Below are positions 18,799 through 30,775 of a DNA stretch of 64,000 nucleotides, piece by piece. The stretch is taken from contig NC_087081.1 of NCBI RefSeq assembly GCF_026151205.1, positions 17,840,859 through 17,904,858 of the forward strand. The letters are read 5' to 3'. Source of the DNA: Bolinopsis microptera (lineage: Eukaryota; Ctenophora; Tentaculata; Lobata; Bolinopsidae). The translations under genes were made by a program, and so were the position numbers. The notes beneath the pieces were generated by a model that saw only the letters and a list, made by a program, of their open reading frames with translations, was not told where the DNA came from and did no database searches. The number at the start of each line of letters is the position of its first letter. The stretch's first letter is position 1.

Positions 18799-20876
18799 AG
18801 GGGTGCACCCTGATCAGTTGACAGGTGCACCCTGATTAGTTGAAAGGTGCACCCTGATTAGTTGACAGGTGCACCCTGATTAGTTGACAGGTGCACCCTG
18901 ATTAGTTGACAGGTGCACCCTGATTAGTTGACAGGTGCACCCTGATTAGTTGACAGGTGCACCCTGATTAGTTGACAGGTGCACCCTGATTAGTTGACAG
19001 GTGCACCCTGATTAGTTGACAGGTGCACCCTGATTAGTTGACAGGTGCACCCTGATCAGTTGACAGGTGCACCCTGATTAGTTGACAGGTGCACCCTGAT
19101 TAGTTGACAGGTGCACCCTGATTAGTTGACAGGTGCACCCTGATTAGTTGACAGGTGCACCCTGATCAGTTGACAGGTGCACCCTGATTAGTTGACAGGT
19201 GCACCCTGATTAGTTGACAGGTGCACCCTGATTAGTTGACAGGTGCACCCTGATTAGTTGACAGGTGCACCCTGATCAGTTGACAGGTGCACCCTGATTA
19301 GTTGACAGGTGCACCCTGATTAGTTGACAGGTGCACCCTGATTAGTTGACAGGTGCACCCTGATCAGTTGACAGGTGCACCCTGATCAGTTGACAGGTGC
19401 ACCCTGATCAGTTGACAGGTGCACCCTGATTAGTTGACAGGTGCACCCTGATCAGTTGACAGGTGCACCCTGATTAGTTGACAGGTGCACCCTGATTAGT
19501 TGACAGGTGCACCCTGATTAGTTGACAGGTGCACCCTGATTAGTTGACAGGTGCACCCTGATTAGTTGACAGGTGCACCCTGATTAGTTGACAGGTGCAC
19601 CCTGATCAGTTGACAGGTGCACCCTGATTAGTTGACAGGTGCACCCTGATTAGTTGACAGGTGCACCCTGATTAGTTGACAGGTGCACCCTGATTAGTTG
19701 ACAGGTGCACCCTGATCAGTTGACAGGTGCACCCTGATTAGTTGACAGGTGCACCCTGATTAGTTGACAGGTGCACCCTGATTAGTTGACAGGTGCACCC
19801 TGATCAGTTGACAGGTGCACCCTGATTAGTTGACAGGTGCACCCTGATTAGTTGACAGGTGCACCCTGATTAGTTGACAGGTGCACCCTGATTAGTTGAC
19901 AGGTGCACCCTGATTAGTTGACAGGTGCACCCTGATTAGTTGACAGGTGCACCCTGTTTAGTTGACAGGTGCACCCTGATTAGTTGACAGGTGCACCCTG
20001 ATTAGTTGACAGGTGCACCCTGTTTAGTTGACAGGTGCACCCTGATTAGTTGACAGGTGCACCCTGATTAGTTGACAGGTGCACCCTGATTAGTTGACAG
20101 GTGCACCCTGATCAGTTGACAGGTGCACCCTGATTAGTTGACAGGTGCACCCTGATTAGTTGACAGGTGCACCCTGATTAGTTGACAGGTGCACCCTGAT
20201 TAGTTGACAGGTGCACCCTGATTAGTTGACAGGTGCACCCTGATCAGTTGACAGGTGCACCCTGATTAGTTGACAGGTGCACCCTGATTAGTTGACAGGT
20301 GCACCCTGATTAGTTGACAGGTGCACCCTGATTAGTTGACAGGTGCACCCTGATCAGTTGACAGGTGCACCCTGATTAGTTGACAGGTGCACCCTGATTA
20401 GTTGACAGGTGCACCCTGATTAGTTGACAGGTGCACCCTGATCAGTTGACAGGTGCACCCTGATTAGTTGACAGGTGCACCCTGATTAGTTGACAGGTGC
20501 ACCCTGATTAGTTGACAGGTGCACCCTGATTAGTTGACAGGTGCACCCTGATTAGTTGACAGGTGCACCCTGATTAGTTGACAGGTGCACCCTGTTTAGT
20601 TGACAGGTGCACCCTGATTAGTTGACAGGTGCACCCTGATTAGTTGACAGGTGCACCCTGTTTAGTTGACAGGTGCACCCTGATTAGTTGACAGGTGCAC
20701 CCTGATTAGTTGACAGGTGCACCCTGATTAGTTGACAGGTGCACCCTGATCAGTTGACAGGTGCACCCTGATTAGTTGACAGGTGCACCCTGATTAGTTG
20801 ACAGGTGCACCCTGATTAGTTGACAGGTGCACCCTGATTAGTTGACAGGTGCACCCTGATTAGTTGACAGGTGCAC
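18799..20876. repeat. 22-bp satellite, about 94 copies, with higher-order structure
   Basis: The unit is CAGGTGCACCCTGATTAGTTGA with few variants (TGATCAG, TGTTTAG). Every unit holds the E-box CAGGTG and the palindrome GGTGCACC. The rare TGTTTAG variants lie at 19955-19959, 20021-20025, 20593-20597 and 20659-20663, and the surrounding TGATCAG order also repeats, showing duplication of a 638-bp block (29 units). Confidence 0.95.
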
Positions 20877-21234
20877 CCCTATATATATAACCTCTGCAAC
20901 ATGATATTCACCCCTCACAGATTGGAGATAAAAGTAAGATTCCCGTAATGTTGCACCAACACCCCTCAACAACTCTCCGAAAACACTCTCTCATTAGAAC
21001 AGAATACCAAGGTTAGGGGGTGCACTACCTACCCAAGGTTAATTAATAACTCGCCATCCATCCGTAAGCCTTTCCATTTTCGATATGAAGGAAACTATGG
21101 AAATTGTAACTTGGTGAAACTTATAATAGTGACATAGTAGTAGTACTTATTGTGCGACGTGCGTTTCAGAACTCTCTCCATTTTCACTATAACATAAGGA
21201 GAGTGAGTTCACACCACGTGACGTCACATCATTC
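20877..21234. other. No gene seen
   Basis: Unique spacer between the 22-bp satellite and the first possible exon. Confidence 0.5.
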
Positions 21235-21345
21235 AGGCGATGGAGTTACAGCACCTCAGTTCTCCATCAGAAGTGTAAACAAAGTGCTGTCCGGAGGAAA
21301 GAGGACCGACAGGAGAAAACTTTCTGATGATTTTGTGGTTCGATT
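21235..21345 (+). CDS. Possible upstream exon of the host gene
   Basis: After a plausible acceptor (ATCATTCAG) the frame reads DGVTAPQFSIRSVNKVLSGG then KRTDRRKLSDDF, which looks like protein rather than random sequence. No strong donor follows; AGT|GTAAAC near 21274 is one weak option, and the 3' limit given here is arbitrary. It lies 170 bp upstream of a better supported exon on the same strand. I do not recognise a domain. Confidence 0.25.
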
Positions 21346-21515
21346 TTTGTGCTCTTTTCTCTTAGAATATTAATTGCTTATCGCTTCCTTATTATCAATT
21401 TGGCTTTTTGAATTTTCGGTGAAATAATCGCAAAAACAATTCTGAAATTCACCTTTTAGTTTGGTCTGTTCTTATCGGTCAATAAAATGTTCAAACAAAC
21501 CAGATAAGACGGCAG

Positions 21516-21626
21516 GATTCAGAAAGGCAAAGTAATCTGCTGTCCAGTTTGTCAATGGAATACATCAACTCTTCTAACGTCCTCTGCTGTGTTAGGGACT
21601 CGAATGAACTCTTACAGGCTAAACTG
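21516..21626 (+). CDS. Host gene exon a (37 codons)
   Basis: Acceptor GACGGCAG, donor CTG|GTATGTGG. Translation: DSERQSNLLSSLSMEYINSS then NVLCCVRDSNELLQAKL. It ends at phase 0 and the next exon begins at phase 0. No domain is recognised. Together with the three following exons it forms one continuous reading frame, which random sequence would rarely do. Probably part of the JHY-like gene whose diagnostic exon is at 35946-36208; the link rests on strand, order and phase only. Confidence 0.55.
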
Positions 21627-21778
21627 GTATGTGGTGGTGTAAAGGTGGTGGTAAATGTGGTGGTAAAGGTGGTGTGCCGTCACATGATTACTCAAATTGA
21701 AAATCTTGGGCTCAGCTATTTTTGTCGTCAATTCGTTGCTAATTTTTCTATTTTCTTTATATTGTAATTACTCGTCAG

Positions 21779-21895
21779 GCAAGTTCCAGCTCTAGATTAG
21801 TTGAGAGGATAAACGACCAAGCGGAAGTGCTTTACAATGATATCCAGCACCCAAAAGCTTTCAAACATCCTACAAACAATATCTCACAGATTAAG
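21779..21895 (+). CDS. Host gene exon b (39 codons)
   Basis: Acceptor TTACTCGTCAG after a T-rich tract, donor AAG|GTAGGATTG. Translation: ASSSSRLVERINDQAEVLYN then DIQHPKAFKHPTNNISQIK. Both borders are phase 0, matching exon a and exon c. No known domain is recognised; the sequence is polar and helix-prone in its first half. Confidence 0.6.
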
Positions 21896-22339
21896 GTAGG
21901 ATTGGGCCACTCTTGTCTGACAGCGACTCCGAAGCTAGGTTTTTTGGACAATGGTTTATGTTGGATCCTGATTTAAAACTTTTACAAATAGTACATATAC
22001 AATACAGCAATGAGAATTTTTTTTAAACGACATCATGAGGCATTATCCTGGGTGAAAGTTGTAGACCATATTGTATAAATACTAAAAGCATGGGTATCCT
22101 ACTATATTATTGTGTAAATACTAAAAGCATGGGTATCCTACTATACGATTTTCTTGAAACTTTCCATAAAGTATGATGGTTATAGGACGGATCATCTGTT
22201 TAACTGTAAGTTTGGGCGAATTTCTTTATGCCAATTTGAGATATCACCTTAAACACAAAAAATATCTCCAAATCAGTGGTTTGCAGTGGTACCAAGGCAT
22301 ATATCATAATATCATATCACACTCCTATTATCCCTCCCA
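21896..22339. other. Intron sequence with a 40-bp duplication
   Basis: GTATAAATACTAAAAGCATG and GTGTAAATACTAAAAGCATG begin two near-identical blocks (about 22073-22145). No coding evidence. Confidence 0.6.
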
Positions 22340-22752
22340 AGTCGCCAGACTCCCTCATGCGTTGTCACACTCCCTCATGCGTTGTCACACTCTCTCATGC
22401 GTTGTCACACTCCCTCATGCGTTGTCACACTCTCTCATGCGTTGTCACACTCTCTCATGCGTTGTCACACTCTCTCATGCGTTGTCACACTCTCTCATGC
22501 GTTGTCACACTCTCTCATGCGTTGTCACACTCTCTCATGCGTTGTCACACTCTCTCATGCGTTTTCACACTCTCTCATGCGTTGTCACACTCTCTCATGC
22601 GTTGTCACACTCCCTCATGCGTTGTCACACTCCCTCATGCGTTGTCACACTCTCTCATGCGTTGTCACACTCTCTCATGCGTTGTCACACTCTCTCATGC
22701 GTTGTCACACTCTCTCATGCGTTATCACACTCCCTCATGCGTTGTCACACTT
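22340..22752. repeat. 20-bp satellite (about 20 copies) ending at a splice acceptor
   Basis: The unit is GTTGTCACACTCTCTCATGC, with CTCCCTC and rare GTTTTC/GTTATC variants. The array runs straight into CACTTTCAG at 22748-22756, the acceptor of exon c, so its last pyrimidine-rich unit supplies the polypyrimidine tract. Because 20 is not a multiple of 3, all three forward frames are open across it. Those frames are artefacts of the repeat. Confidence 0.95.
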
Positions 22753-22756
22753 TCAG

Positions 22757-22919
22757 GTAAAGCCCAGTAAGAAGAATAAGACCAGTTACACGGAGATGTA
22801 TTTGGCTAAACAGCAGCAATTGGATAAGCAACTTGACAGAAAGAAGTGTGCCAATATTTCAAAGCAGAGGTGTGAGAATGAAAGACAGTTCATCAGTCCA
22901 GAAATTAGAAATTATCACG
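22757..22919 (+). CDS. Host gene exon c (54 codons plus 1 nt)
   Basis: Acceptor CACTTTCAG, donor CACG|GTCAGT. Translation: VKPSKKNKTSYTEMYLAKQQ then QLDKQLDRKKCANISKQRCE and NERQFISPEIRNYH. It is basic, Gln/Lys-rich and helix-prone. It starts at phase 0 (fits exon b) and ends at phase 1, which fits the exon at 35946 when that acceptor is taken after CTAG. Role unknown. Confidence 0.6.
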
Positions 22920-23116
22920 GTCAGTATTAGTCAGATCATTTTTTTATTTCAAAATTCAAATAAACTTTACATCAATGTATTACAGTTATATTCAATAAAA
23001 AGACCAAAATATCTCCTGTGAAGCAAAAACATGGAAAAAGAGAGCTAGAAAAATATTCATGATACTCAACACTACCAGACTCAGCTGGAGTGAGAAACAA
23101 TATGTAAAAACATTAA
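22920..23116. repeat. Copy of a dispersed 170-bp sequence
   Basis: About 22938-23110 matches 29945-30110 with many substitutions (TTTTTATTTCAAAATT, GACCAAAATATCTCC, GGAGTGA...). The reverse-strand LINE appears to join this sequence at about 23117. Confidence 0.55.
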
Positions 23117-23472
23117 GGTAAAATTTATTTCGGCTGAACCAAAACACGGTGGTAAGACCATAATAACATTGGTGCCGACCCTACATAAAATCATTAATAA
23201 ATAATCAAGAGAAAAAATTTAAATGTATACGATACCTTCTTGCTACTACTCCACAAACTTACACGACATAACAACAAAATAACATAATTAAATAATATTA
23301 TAATAAAACAATCTACAATCTAGCCACTCACGTACTGCGTGACGCGCTTGTTTAGGGTTGTTTCATAAAAGAAAAAACGGCGCGTTCTACTGCAGGTGCG
23401 AGGGGCAAATTATAGAGAGTATGACATTCATAAAGTAAAATATATATATAATAATATTCCATGATGGGCCAT
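23117..23472 (-). other. 3' UTR of the reverse-strand CR1-like LINE
   Basis: Read on the minus strand this follows the WPD stop. It contains the GGTCGGCACCAATGTT ... TTGGTTCAGCCGAA block also present at 1494-1552. Confidence 0.65.
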
Positions 23473-25860
23473 CTAATCAGGCCAGCATAAGTCAGAAGAC
23501 CAGAGAAATTCAGTTAGCTTTGTTTTGAAAATAGAAATTTTCTCAGTCTGTCTAACATAGGCTGGCAGTGCATTCCACAGAAGCATTGTTCTATAAAAGA
23601 AGCTGTTTCTGAAACTATCGCAGTTTGGTACAATAGAGCAGGTATATGTGCTGGTGTCAAGTCCTTCAATGACTGATGCCGTGCTCCTTGTGTACCTCAT
23701 TGTTCCAGCTTCAACAACAGTAATATATTCAGGTAGAGATATACTTACCAAGTCATTTACTATTTTATAGAAGAGCGTAATTGAATTATGGATGAACTTA
23801 GATCTAATGGGTAGAATTTTAAGCTCCTTCTGCTTCTCATAGAATTCAATATCACTATAATGATCAAACTGTTGTCCATTGATCCATTTGATCGCTCTTT
23901 TCTGGATTGCCTCAAACTTCGACATGTGTGTCGATCGCTGAGGACACCATATAACTGAGCAATGTTCAAAGATTGATCTTACAATGGTAAGGTAGAAAGC
24001 CCTCTTTTGGCGTTTATCCATGGTAAAATGACAGGTTCTCTTTAAGAGCCCAAGCTTTGAGCTTGCTTTAGATATCAATTGATCACAATGTGCACCCCAC
24101 AGAAATCTGTTGTTCATTATTACACCAAGGTCTGTATGGGATGCCACATAATCAATTATGACTTCATTAAGATTATACCAATAAATATTAAAAGGGAGAT
24201 TGTCTAATACATTTCTTTGCAGAGTTACAGATAACACCTTACACTTTGAAGGGTGAAAAGTCATTTTGTTATCGATTGACCAGGCAAACAACCTGTCTAT
24301 ATCTCCTTGGAGAATATAGTGGTCTTCAAAGCATTCGATGACCCTCCAAATTTTGGTGTCATCTGCATACAATGCTACATTTGTATCCTCCGAAACACAC
24401 GAGAACATGTCGTTGATGAATAGAACAAACAGAAGTGGTCCCAGAATAGATCCCTGGGGCACTCCTGATTGCACGGGAAGCATGCTTGAGACAGCTCCGC
24501 CTACAACAACCTGCTGTCGTCTGTCTTGTAGATATGACTTTAAAAATCTAAGCATCAGACCATCAATACCATATAAATTTTTTAGCTTGCGAAGGATTAA
24601 GTCATGTGATACACTGTCAAATGCCTTAGCAAAATCAAAATAAACAATGTCGGATCTTGACTTATTGTTCAGGGCCAGTGCAAGGTTGTCTGTGAGTGGG
24701 ACCATCTGGGTAGTGCAAGACTTCCCATTCACAAAACCGTGTTGTCTACAGTCGATTAACCCTTCACAAGCTGCGAGCAACTCTTTCGAAATACAACGTT
24801 CAAAAACTTTCATAACTAAGCATGTCAGTGAGATGGGTCTGTAATTTTCAACAGATCCTTTTTCACCCTTCTTGTGTACCGGAACAACAGAAGCAAGCTT
24901 CCATTCCTCCGGCACACATCCAGTCACAAAAGAGGTGTTGAAAATCATGGTTAGAGGCTTTGCAAGAGTGCTCGCACAATTTTTTAACACAGTGCCATGG
25001 ATACCATCTGGACCTGCGGCTTTACCCGGTTTAACCCCTTTTAAAATTAACAAAACATCCAACACGTGAAATCTCAAATCCATGAAGTTGTTACTGGAGC
25101 TCATGTCGATGTCAATGTCATATGAGCTACTTGAGGAGAATTGTTGATAGAAGTATTCATTGAATAAGCTAGCCTGTTCAACTGGTGTGTTCCTAAAACG
25201 ATCACCATATCGGACCGTTTCAGGTATCCTAGTCGACTTAGACTTTGATTTCACGTGTATCCAAAACTTTTTGGAAATAAGGGCAGAATCAGAATCATCT
25301 TCGACACTGAGTCTCATCTTTTCGTTCATTATGCGTTTAAAATCTTTGCGGTACTGACGGAACTTTTCAAGATCAGACTCATTGCCAGATTCATTAGCCT
25401 TTTCTCTCCATTTCTCTTTATCTCTCAGAACCCTATCACAATCAGAGTCATACCAAGGCGGCTGAAACTCACACTTAACACTTTTCTTTGGGATATATTC
25501 ATTGCAGAGTTTAATCAGAACATCTTTGAAAAGAGGCCAGGAAATGTGTGGATCATGAGACCCAGCCACATTATCCCAATTGACCCGCCTCAGAGCAAAG
25601 TTCAAGCCGTCCCAATTGGCTTTGGTATAGTTATATACTTTGCGTTTAGGAGACTTTCTGCGGCTGACATTGAAGTTTATCCCAAAGTTGATACCAAAGT
25701 GGTCAGATAAGCACGCCTCATTATGATCCAGTATTTTTAAATTGGTAATAATATTAGGGACATTTGTGAACAGTAAATCAAGCACATTCCCTGCTTTATG
25801 TGTAGGTTCATTAATTAGTTGAGTGTGTTTCTTATTGCTGTTCGATTTAACAGTTTTCAT
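23473..25860 (-). pseudogene. CR1-like LINE ORF2: end of endonuclease, complete reverse transcriptase
   Basis: 795 codons, ending WPD-stop. Near the N-terminus LDLLFTNVP and LSDHFGIN (about 51-55) are the last two motifs of an apurinic-type endonuclease, so the front of that domain is missing. The reverse transcriptase is whole: KAAGPDGI, NYRPISLTC, DFAKAFDSVSH, SGVPQGSILGP and the catalytic YADD at 498-501. The thumb and tail match the fragment at 417-1310 strongly. Just upstream (25861-25900) a different frame continues with a plausible endonuclease-like stretch and then a stop, so a frameshift or truncation lies at the ATG; that ATG is therefore not a native start. It lies antisense inside the long intron between exons c and d of the host gene. 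Confidence 0.85.
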
Positions 25861-27057
25861 AATATCTACAGTTTAAATTTAACCATATTTCCCGGGAAAG
25901 ACTTAATAAAACGAAATATTGAAACCAATTCTTGCTCTCAAATTAAGTTGAAATCTCGCGTTTTTTAGCTAGGTCATTTTATTCGAGCTTTTCATTTACA
26001 ATTAAAACAAGTCCTTTATATTTTGAAGCCAAGCTGTGAACTGGCTTCACCTGGTTAAAGCACTTCCATTACATAGTACTCAATAAACGTAGTAAATTGT
26101 AGTTTACAAAAATTAAGTCGAAGTTGTGAAAATAGTAAAATCTGGGCAAATTTTAGATATTTTTTGCCAAAACCTAAATTTTTTGCCAAAAACTAAATTT
26201 CAAAAGATGTTCGGGGTAAGGACAAAAGGAAATTGCAGCATGTGCGGAATCGCGATTTTTCATCTTTGCCGCGACAAATCGCGGTTTTTCAGATCCTGGC
26301 CTCGCGACAAATTGCGCATTTTCCTTTAAATCCAAATTCGCGTATTTTCCTTCAAATCTGCAGGCCAAATATCACGTTTTCTATAAGTATATGAAACCAA
26401 TCACATCCACAGCCTTCCGAATGTAGGTACGAACTTCGAAAACCGAAAAAATATTTTCGGCTCATAATGATCAGGGTAGCATGAAATATGAACAAAAGTA
26501 GTTTCCAGAAAAATTTTTAGAAACCTAAATTAAAAAGTTGGCCCTTGTTGCCCAAATTTTATGTGGGGGGGGGCGCTTCCTACACCCCTGGGACTCATGA
26601 TCCGCGGATTACATTAAATCAATTCCCTCTGTAACGTCCTCAATAAATGTGTTTAATTGTGACGATAGTTTACTTGAACTCTTTAATAGCTTATAAATTA
26701 TATTTTATATATCGTTGTGGTTTTTTCTAAAGGACGAATGTCAAATTTTACTATGGCTTAAAACAAAGGTCTAATAGATAGAGGTCTATAACATCCCAAT
26801 CAGTTTGAAGCTCTATCGTGCTTAGTTTAGATTTTCAAAGGGCGAATGTTATACATTGGGAGTTTGATAATAGTGTTCGAATATATAACGTACTGTATGC
26901 TCGTATGCTGCAAACATTCGTCGTGTTTTTTTTTGGAAGGGCGAATGTCACACAAAAAAGTCATTCTTTAAACTTGATCGGCCATTCGAAATTTTTTGAC
27001 GATATACTTCTTCTCCGGGATCAAGGTGTATACACAAGTGCTTTAGCCTTCCGGGTG
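25861..27057. other. Non-coding intronic sequence
   Basis: Decayed 5' remnant of the LINE near 25861-25900, then AT-rich sequence. CGAATGT-type short repeats recur at 26734-26950 (AGGACGAATGTCA, AGGGCGAATGTTA, AGGGCGAATGTCA). A G-run lies at 26565-26574. No gene seen. Confidence 0.5.
26433..26513 (+). repeat. Dispersed repeat 'E', copy 2
   Basis: Matches 17174-17255 almost base for base (CCGAAAAAATATTTTCGGCT, GATCAGGGTAGCATGAAA). Confidence 0.85.
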
Positions 27058-27225
27058 GATATAGATATACAGTAGTTACTGGTTACACTGAGATATACAG
27101 CACGCCCGAGTAACTGTATATTATATAGATATACAGTAGTTACTGGTTACACTGAGATATACAGTATATTATATAGATATACAGTTACTATGGTTACTAC
27201 GCCCGAGTAACTATATATTATATCC
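27058..27225. repeat. Short repeats around ATATACAGTAGTTACTGG
   Basis: Three diverged copies of a 50-60-bp unit containing ATAGATATACAG and ACGCCCGAGTAACT. Confidence 0.75.
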
Positions 27226-27428
27226 ACGATCGGGAGCTTTTCTTTGAAAAATAACTTTTTTCTTACTAAACCTCACTTCAATATTATAATTAAAAATCTG
27301 ACTATGGTGCATTACCAGTACTCTTTTTCTCAGGAGAGGAGGGAACAGAAAGTAAAATATCTACATACCCGCACACTTTACCCAGTGCAATGTGCACTAT
27401 CTCTGGCGGAGGAGAGTTCCCGGCACTA

Positions 27429-27645
27429 TACGGAGGTTACTCTGCCTTACCCCCCATCCATACCACGCAGGAACCAGGTAACTATACGGAGGTTACTCTG
27501 CCTTACCCCCCATCCATACCACGCAGGAGCCAGGTAACTATACGGAGGTTACTCTGCCTTACCCCCCATCCATACCACGTAGGAACCAGGTAACTATACG
27601 GAGGTTACTCTGCCTTACCCCCCATCCATACCACGCAGGAACCCG
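27429..27645. repeat. 56-bp tandem repeat, 4 copies
   Basis: CGGAGGTTACTCTGCC recurs at 27431, 27487, 27543 and 27599. Open frames here are produced by the repeat. Confidence 0.9.
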
Positions 27646-28017
27646 GTAAGCTCACCAGCTTTCCAATCTTGCTGCATCGGCCGTGTTGCCGAACTGATCG
27701 GACTGAGCCTCCATATGCATCAGTAGCTTAAGAGATGAATTAGTTTGAACGAGAATTTCAGAGAGGAAATCACTGGTGTTGTCGTGTCGTATGTGAACAA
27801 ACCCTCCTCTCTTGCAGTTCAATGCGTGGCATGCTTCGAGAAAAAGGAATGCATATTGTAGTCTCTTGGTAAAATTTCAGGGAATTTACTTTCAGGGTTG
27901 AAATATTCTAGCCATAAATCCAGCAAGATTTTGTTGTGCTAATTTAGGGAACAAATTCCCAGAAATTTTGAAAATACGCTTTTAGCAGTGTTATAGTATA
28001 GTGTACATAGACTATAG

Positions 28018-29738
28018 AGTATAGATTTCAAATAGGGTGCAAGGAAAGAGGACCTAGAATATAGATTTCAAATAGGGTGCAAGGAAAGAGGACCTAGAGT
28101 ATAGATCTCAAATAGGGTGCAAGGAAAGAGGACCTAGAGTATAGATCTCAAATAGGGTGCAAGGAAAGAGGACCTAGAGTATAGATCTCAAATAGGGTGC
28201 AAGGAAAGAGGACCTAGAGTATAGATTTCAAATAGGGTACAAGGAAAGAGGACCTAGAGTATAGATTTCAAATAGGGTGCAAGGAAAGAGGACCTAGAAT
28301 ATAAATTTCAAATAGGGTGCAAGGAAAGAGGACCTAGAATATAGATTTCAAATAGGGTGCAAGGAAAGAGGACCTAGAATATAGATTTCAAATAGGGTGC
28401 AAGGAAAGATGACCTAGAATATAGATTTCAAATAGGGTGCAAGGAAAGAGGACCTAGAGTATAGATTTCAAATAGGGTACAAGGAAAGAGGACCTAGAGT
28501 ATAGATTTCAAATAGGGTGCAAGGAAAGAGGACCTAGAATATAAATTTCAAATAGGGTGCAAGGAAAGAGGACCTAGAATATAGATTTCAAATAGGGTGC
28601 AAGGAAAGAGGACCTAGAATATAGATTTCAAATAGGGTGCAAGGAAAGAGGACCTAGAGTATAGATCTCAAATAGGGTGCAAGGAAAGAGGACCTAGAGT
28701 ATAGATTTCAAATAGGGTACAAGGAAAGAGGACCTAGAGTATAGATTTCAAATAGGGTGCAAGGAAAGAGGACCTAGAATATAAATTTCAAATAGGGTGC
28801 AAGGAAAGAGGACCTAGAATATAGATTTCAAATAGGGTGCAATGAAAGAGGACCTAGAATATAGATTTCAAATAGGGTGCAAGGAAAGATGACCTAGAAT
28901 ATAGATTTCAAATAGGGTGCAAGGAAAGAGGACCTAGAGTATAGATTTCAAATAGGGTACAAGGAAAGAGGACCTAGAGTATAGATTTCAAATAGGGTGC
29001 AAGGAAAGAGGACCTAGAATATAAATTTCAAATAGGGTGCAAGGAAAGAGGACCTAGAATATAGATTTCAAATAGGGTGCAAGGAAAGAGGACCTAGAAT
29101 ATAGATTTCAAATAGGGTGCAAGGAAAGATGACCTAGAATATAGATTTCAAATAGGGTGCAAGGAAAGAGGACCTAGAGTATAGATTTCAAATAGGGTAC
29201 AAGGAAAGAGGACCTAGAGTATAGATTTCAAATAGGGTGCAAGGAAAGAGGACCTAGAATATAAATTTCAAATAGGGTGCAAGGAAAGAGGACCTAGAAT
29301 ATAAATTTCAAATAGGGTGCAAGGAAAGAGGACCTAGAATATAGATTTCAAATAGGGTGCAAGGAAAGAGGACCTAGAATATAAATTTCAAATAGGGTGC
29401 AAGGAAAGAGGACCTAGAATATAGATTTCAAATAGGGTGCAAGGAAAGAGGACCTAGAATATAAATTTCAAATAGGGTGCAAGGAAAGAGGACCTAGAAT
29501 ATAGATTTCAAATAGGGTGCAAGGAAAGAGGACCTAGAATATAGATTTCAAATAGGGTGCAAGGAAAGAGGACCTAGAGTATAGATTTCAAATAGGGTGC
29601 AAGGAAAGAGGACCTAGAATATAGATCTCAAATAGGGTGCAAGGAAAGAGGACCTAGAGTATAGATCTCAAATAGGGTGCAAGTAGAGAGGACCTAGAGT
29701 ATAGATCTCAAATAGGGTGCAAGGAAGGAGGACCTGGA
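28018..29738. repeat. 40-bp satellite, about 43 copies, with 240-bp higher-order unit
   Basis: The unit is ATAGATTTCAAATAGGGTGC + AAGGAAAGAGGACCTAGAAT. Variant GGGTAC recurs at 28236, 28476, 28716, 28956 and 29196, i.e. every 240 bp (6 units), with neighbouring variants in the same order. Confidence 0.95.
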
Positions 29739-30461
29739 AACTTTGTTGGAAAAATGTTTTGATGAATGAATTTTAGCAATGATGAATATAAATTTAGACT
29801 ACAAGGGGCGATTATTGTGCAGTTAAACTATGCAGACAGTCTAAATTAACTACAGTTTTAACTTTAATACCGATACCTAAAATGCAGATAGTCTATATTA
29901 TATAATAGTGTATATAATGCTTATATGTGCTGCAGATGCTAAAACATTTTTATTTCAAAATTTAAATGAATTTTACATCAATATATTAAAGTAACGAATT
30001 TTACACAAAACCGATGACCAAAATATCTACTATGAGGCAAACAACATGGAATATGAAAGCTAGAGAAATATTCGTGAGACAGTTGGAGTGAAAAACATTA
30101 TGCTATGTAAAACACTAGTGTAACCCAGGGCCCAGGCCTACGTGCCGAGTCTTCACTATCACAGTTGAAATGCAAAAGCATAATCCCGCTTATTCGAAAA
30201 CACGCATTGCACTGTCGCAGTTAAAACGGTGCAAAAGTATAAAATCGCTCAGTCAAAGCATACTTCAATTCAATACTGAGTGCACCTCACGTATCTAATA
30301 GTAATACTTGATAGGCAAGCTTGCGGTCCACTGCCAAATTACCTAATTATATAGCAAATGTGTTATTGGAGTATGAGGGAGAGATAGAACGAGAGTGGGA
30401 GAGAAGGAGAGAACGTGAGACACTTAAGTATCACATTTGGGTCACAAAATCATCAATTAAA
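29739..30461. other. Non-coding; holds second copy of the 22.9-kb dispersed sequence
   Basis: 29945-30110 matches 22938-23110. The short frame at 30321-30512 runs into a G-run and is not supported. Confidence 0.6.
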
Positions 30462-30525
30462 GGGGGGGGGGGGGGGGGGTGTCACGTCCGTCTATGTCCG
30501 CTTGTCTCATAGAATCCAAAAAGGA

Positions 30526-30775
30526 CAGGACATAGGCGGACATAGGCGGACATAGACGGACATAGGCGGACATAGGCGGACACAGGCGGACATAGACGGA
30601 CATAGGCGGACATAGGCGGACATTAATGGACACCTAAATTGCTAAATAAAATGTTCAATTTTTGCTGTTATAGAAGGATCATGTTTTTTGTCCGTTCGGT
30701 ACCCTATATTTTCAAAACGGACAAAAAATAGAGCGGACAAAAACGGACAAAAATGGACAAAAACGGACAAAAATG
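30526..30775. repeat. GGACATAGGC and GGACAAAAAC short tandem repeats (left subterminal)
   Basis: About nine 10-bp GGACATAGGC-type units to 30625, then about five GGACAAAAA-type units near 30718-30775. They mirror the GTCC units near the right end. Confidence 0.9.

Noticed and set aside
18799-20876. CRISPR-like array of short repeats
   Set aside because: Units are contiguous 22-mers with no unique spacers, in a eukaryotic setting. This is a satellite, as are the 20-bp arrays at 22340 and 39412.
22173-22930. Three overlapping forward frames of 164-195 residues
   Set aside because: They are all readings of the 20-bp satellite in its three phases. Only the final part (22757-22919) has exon character.
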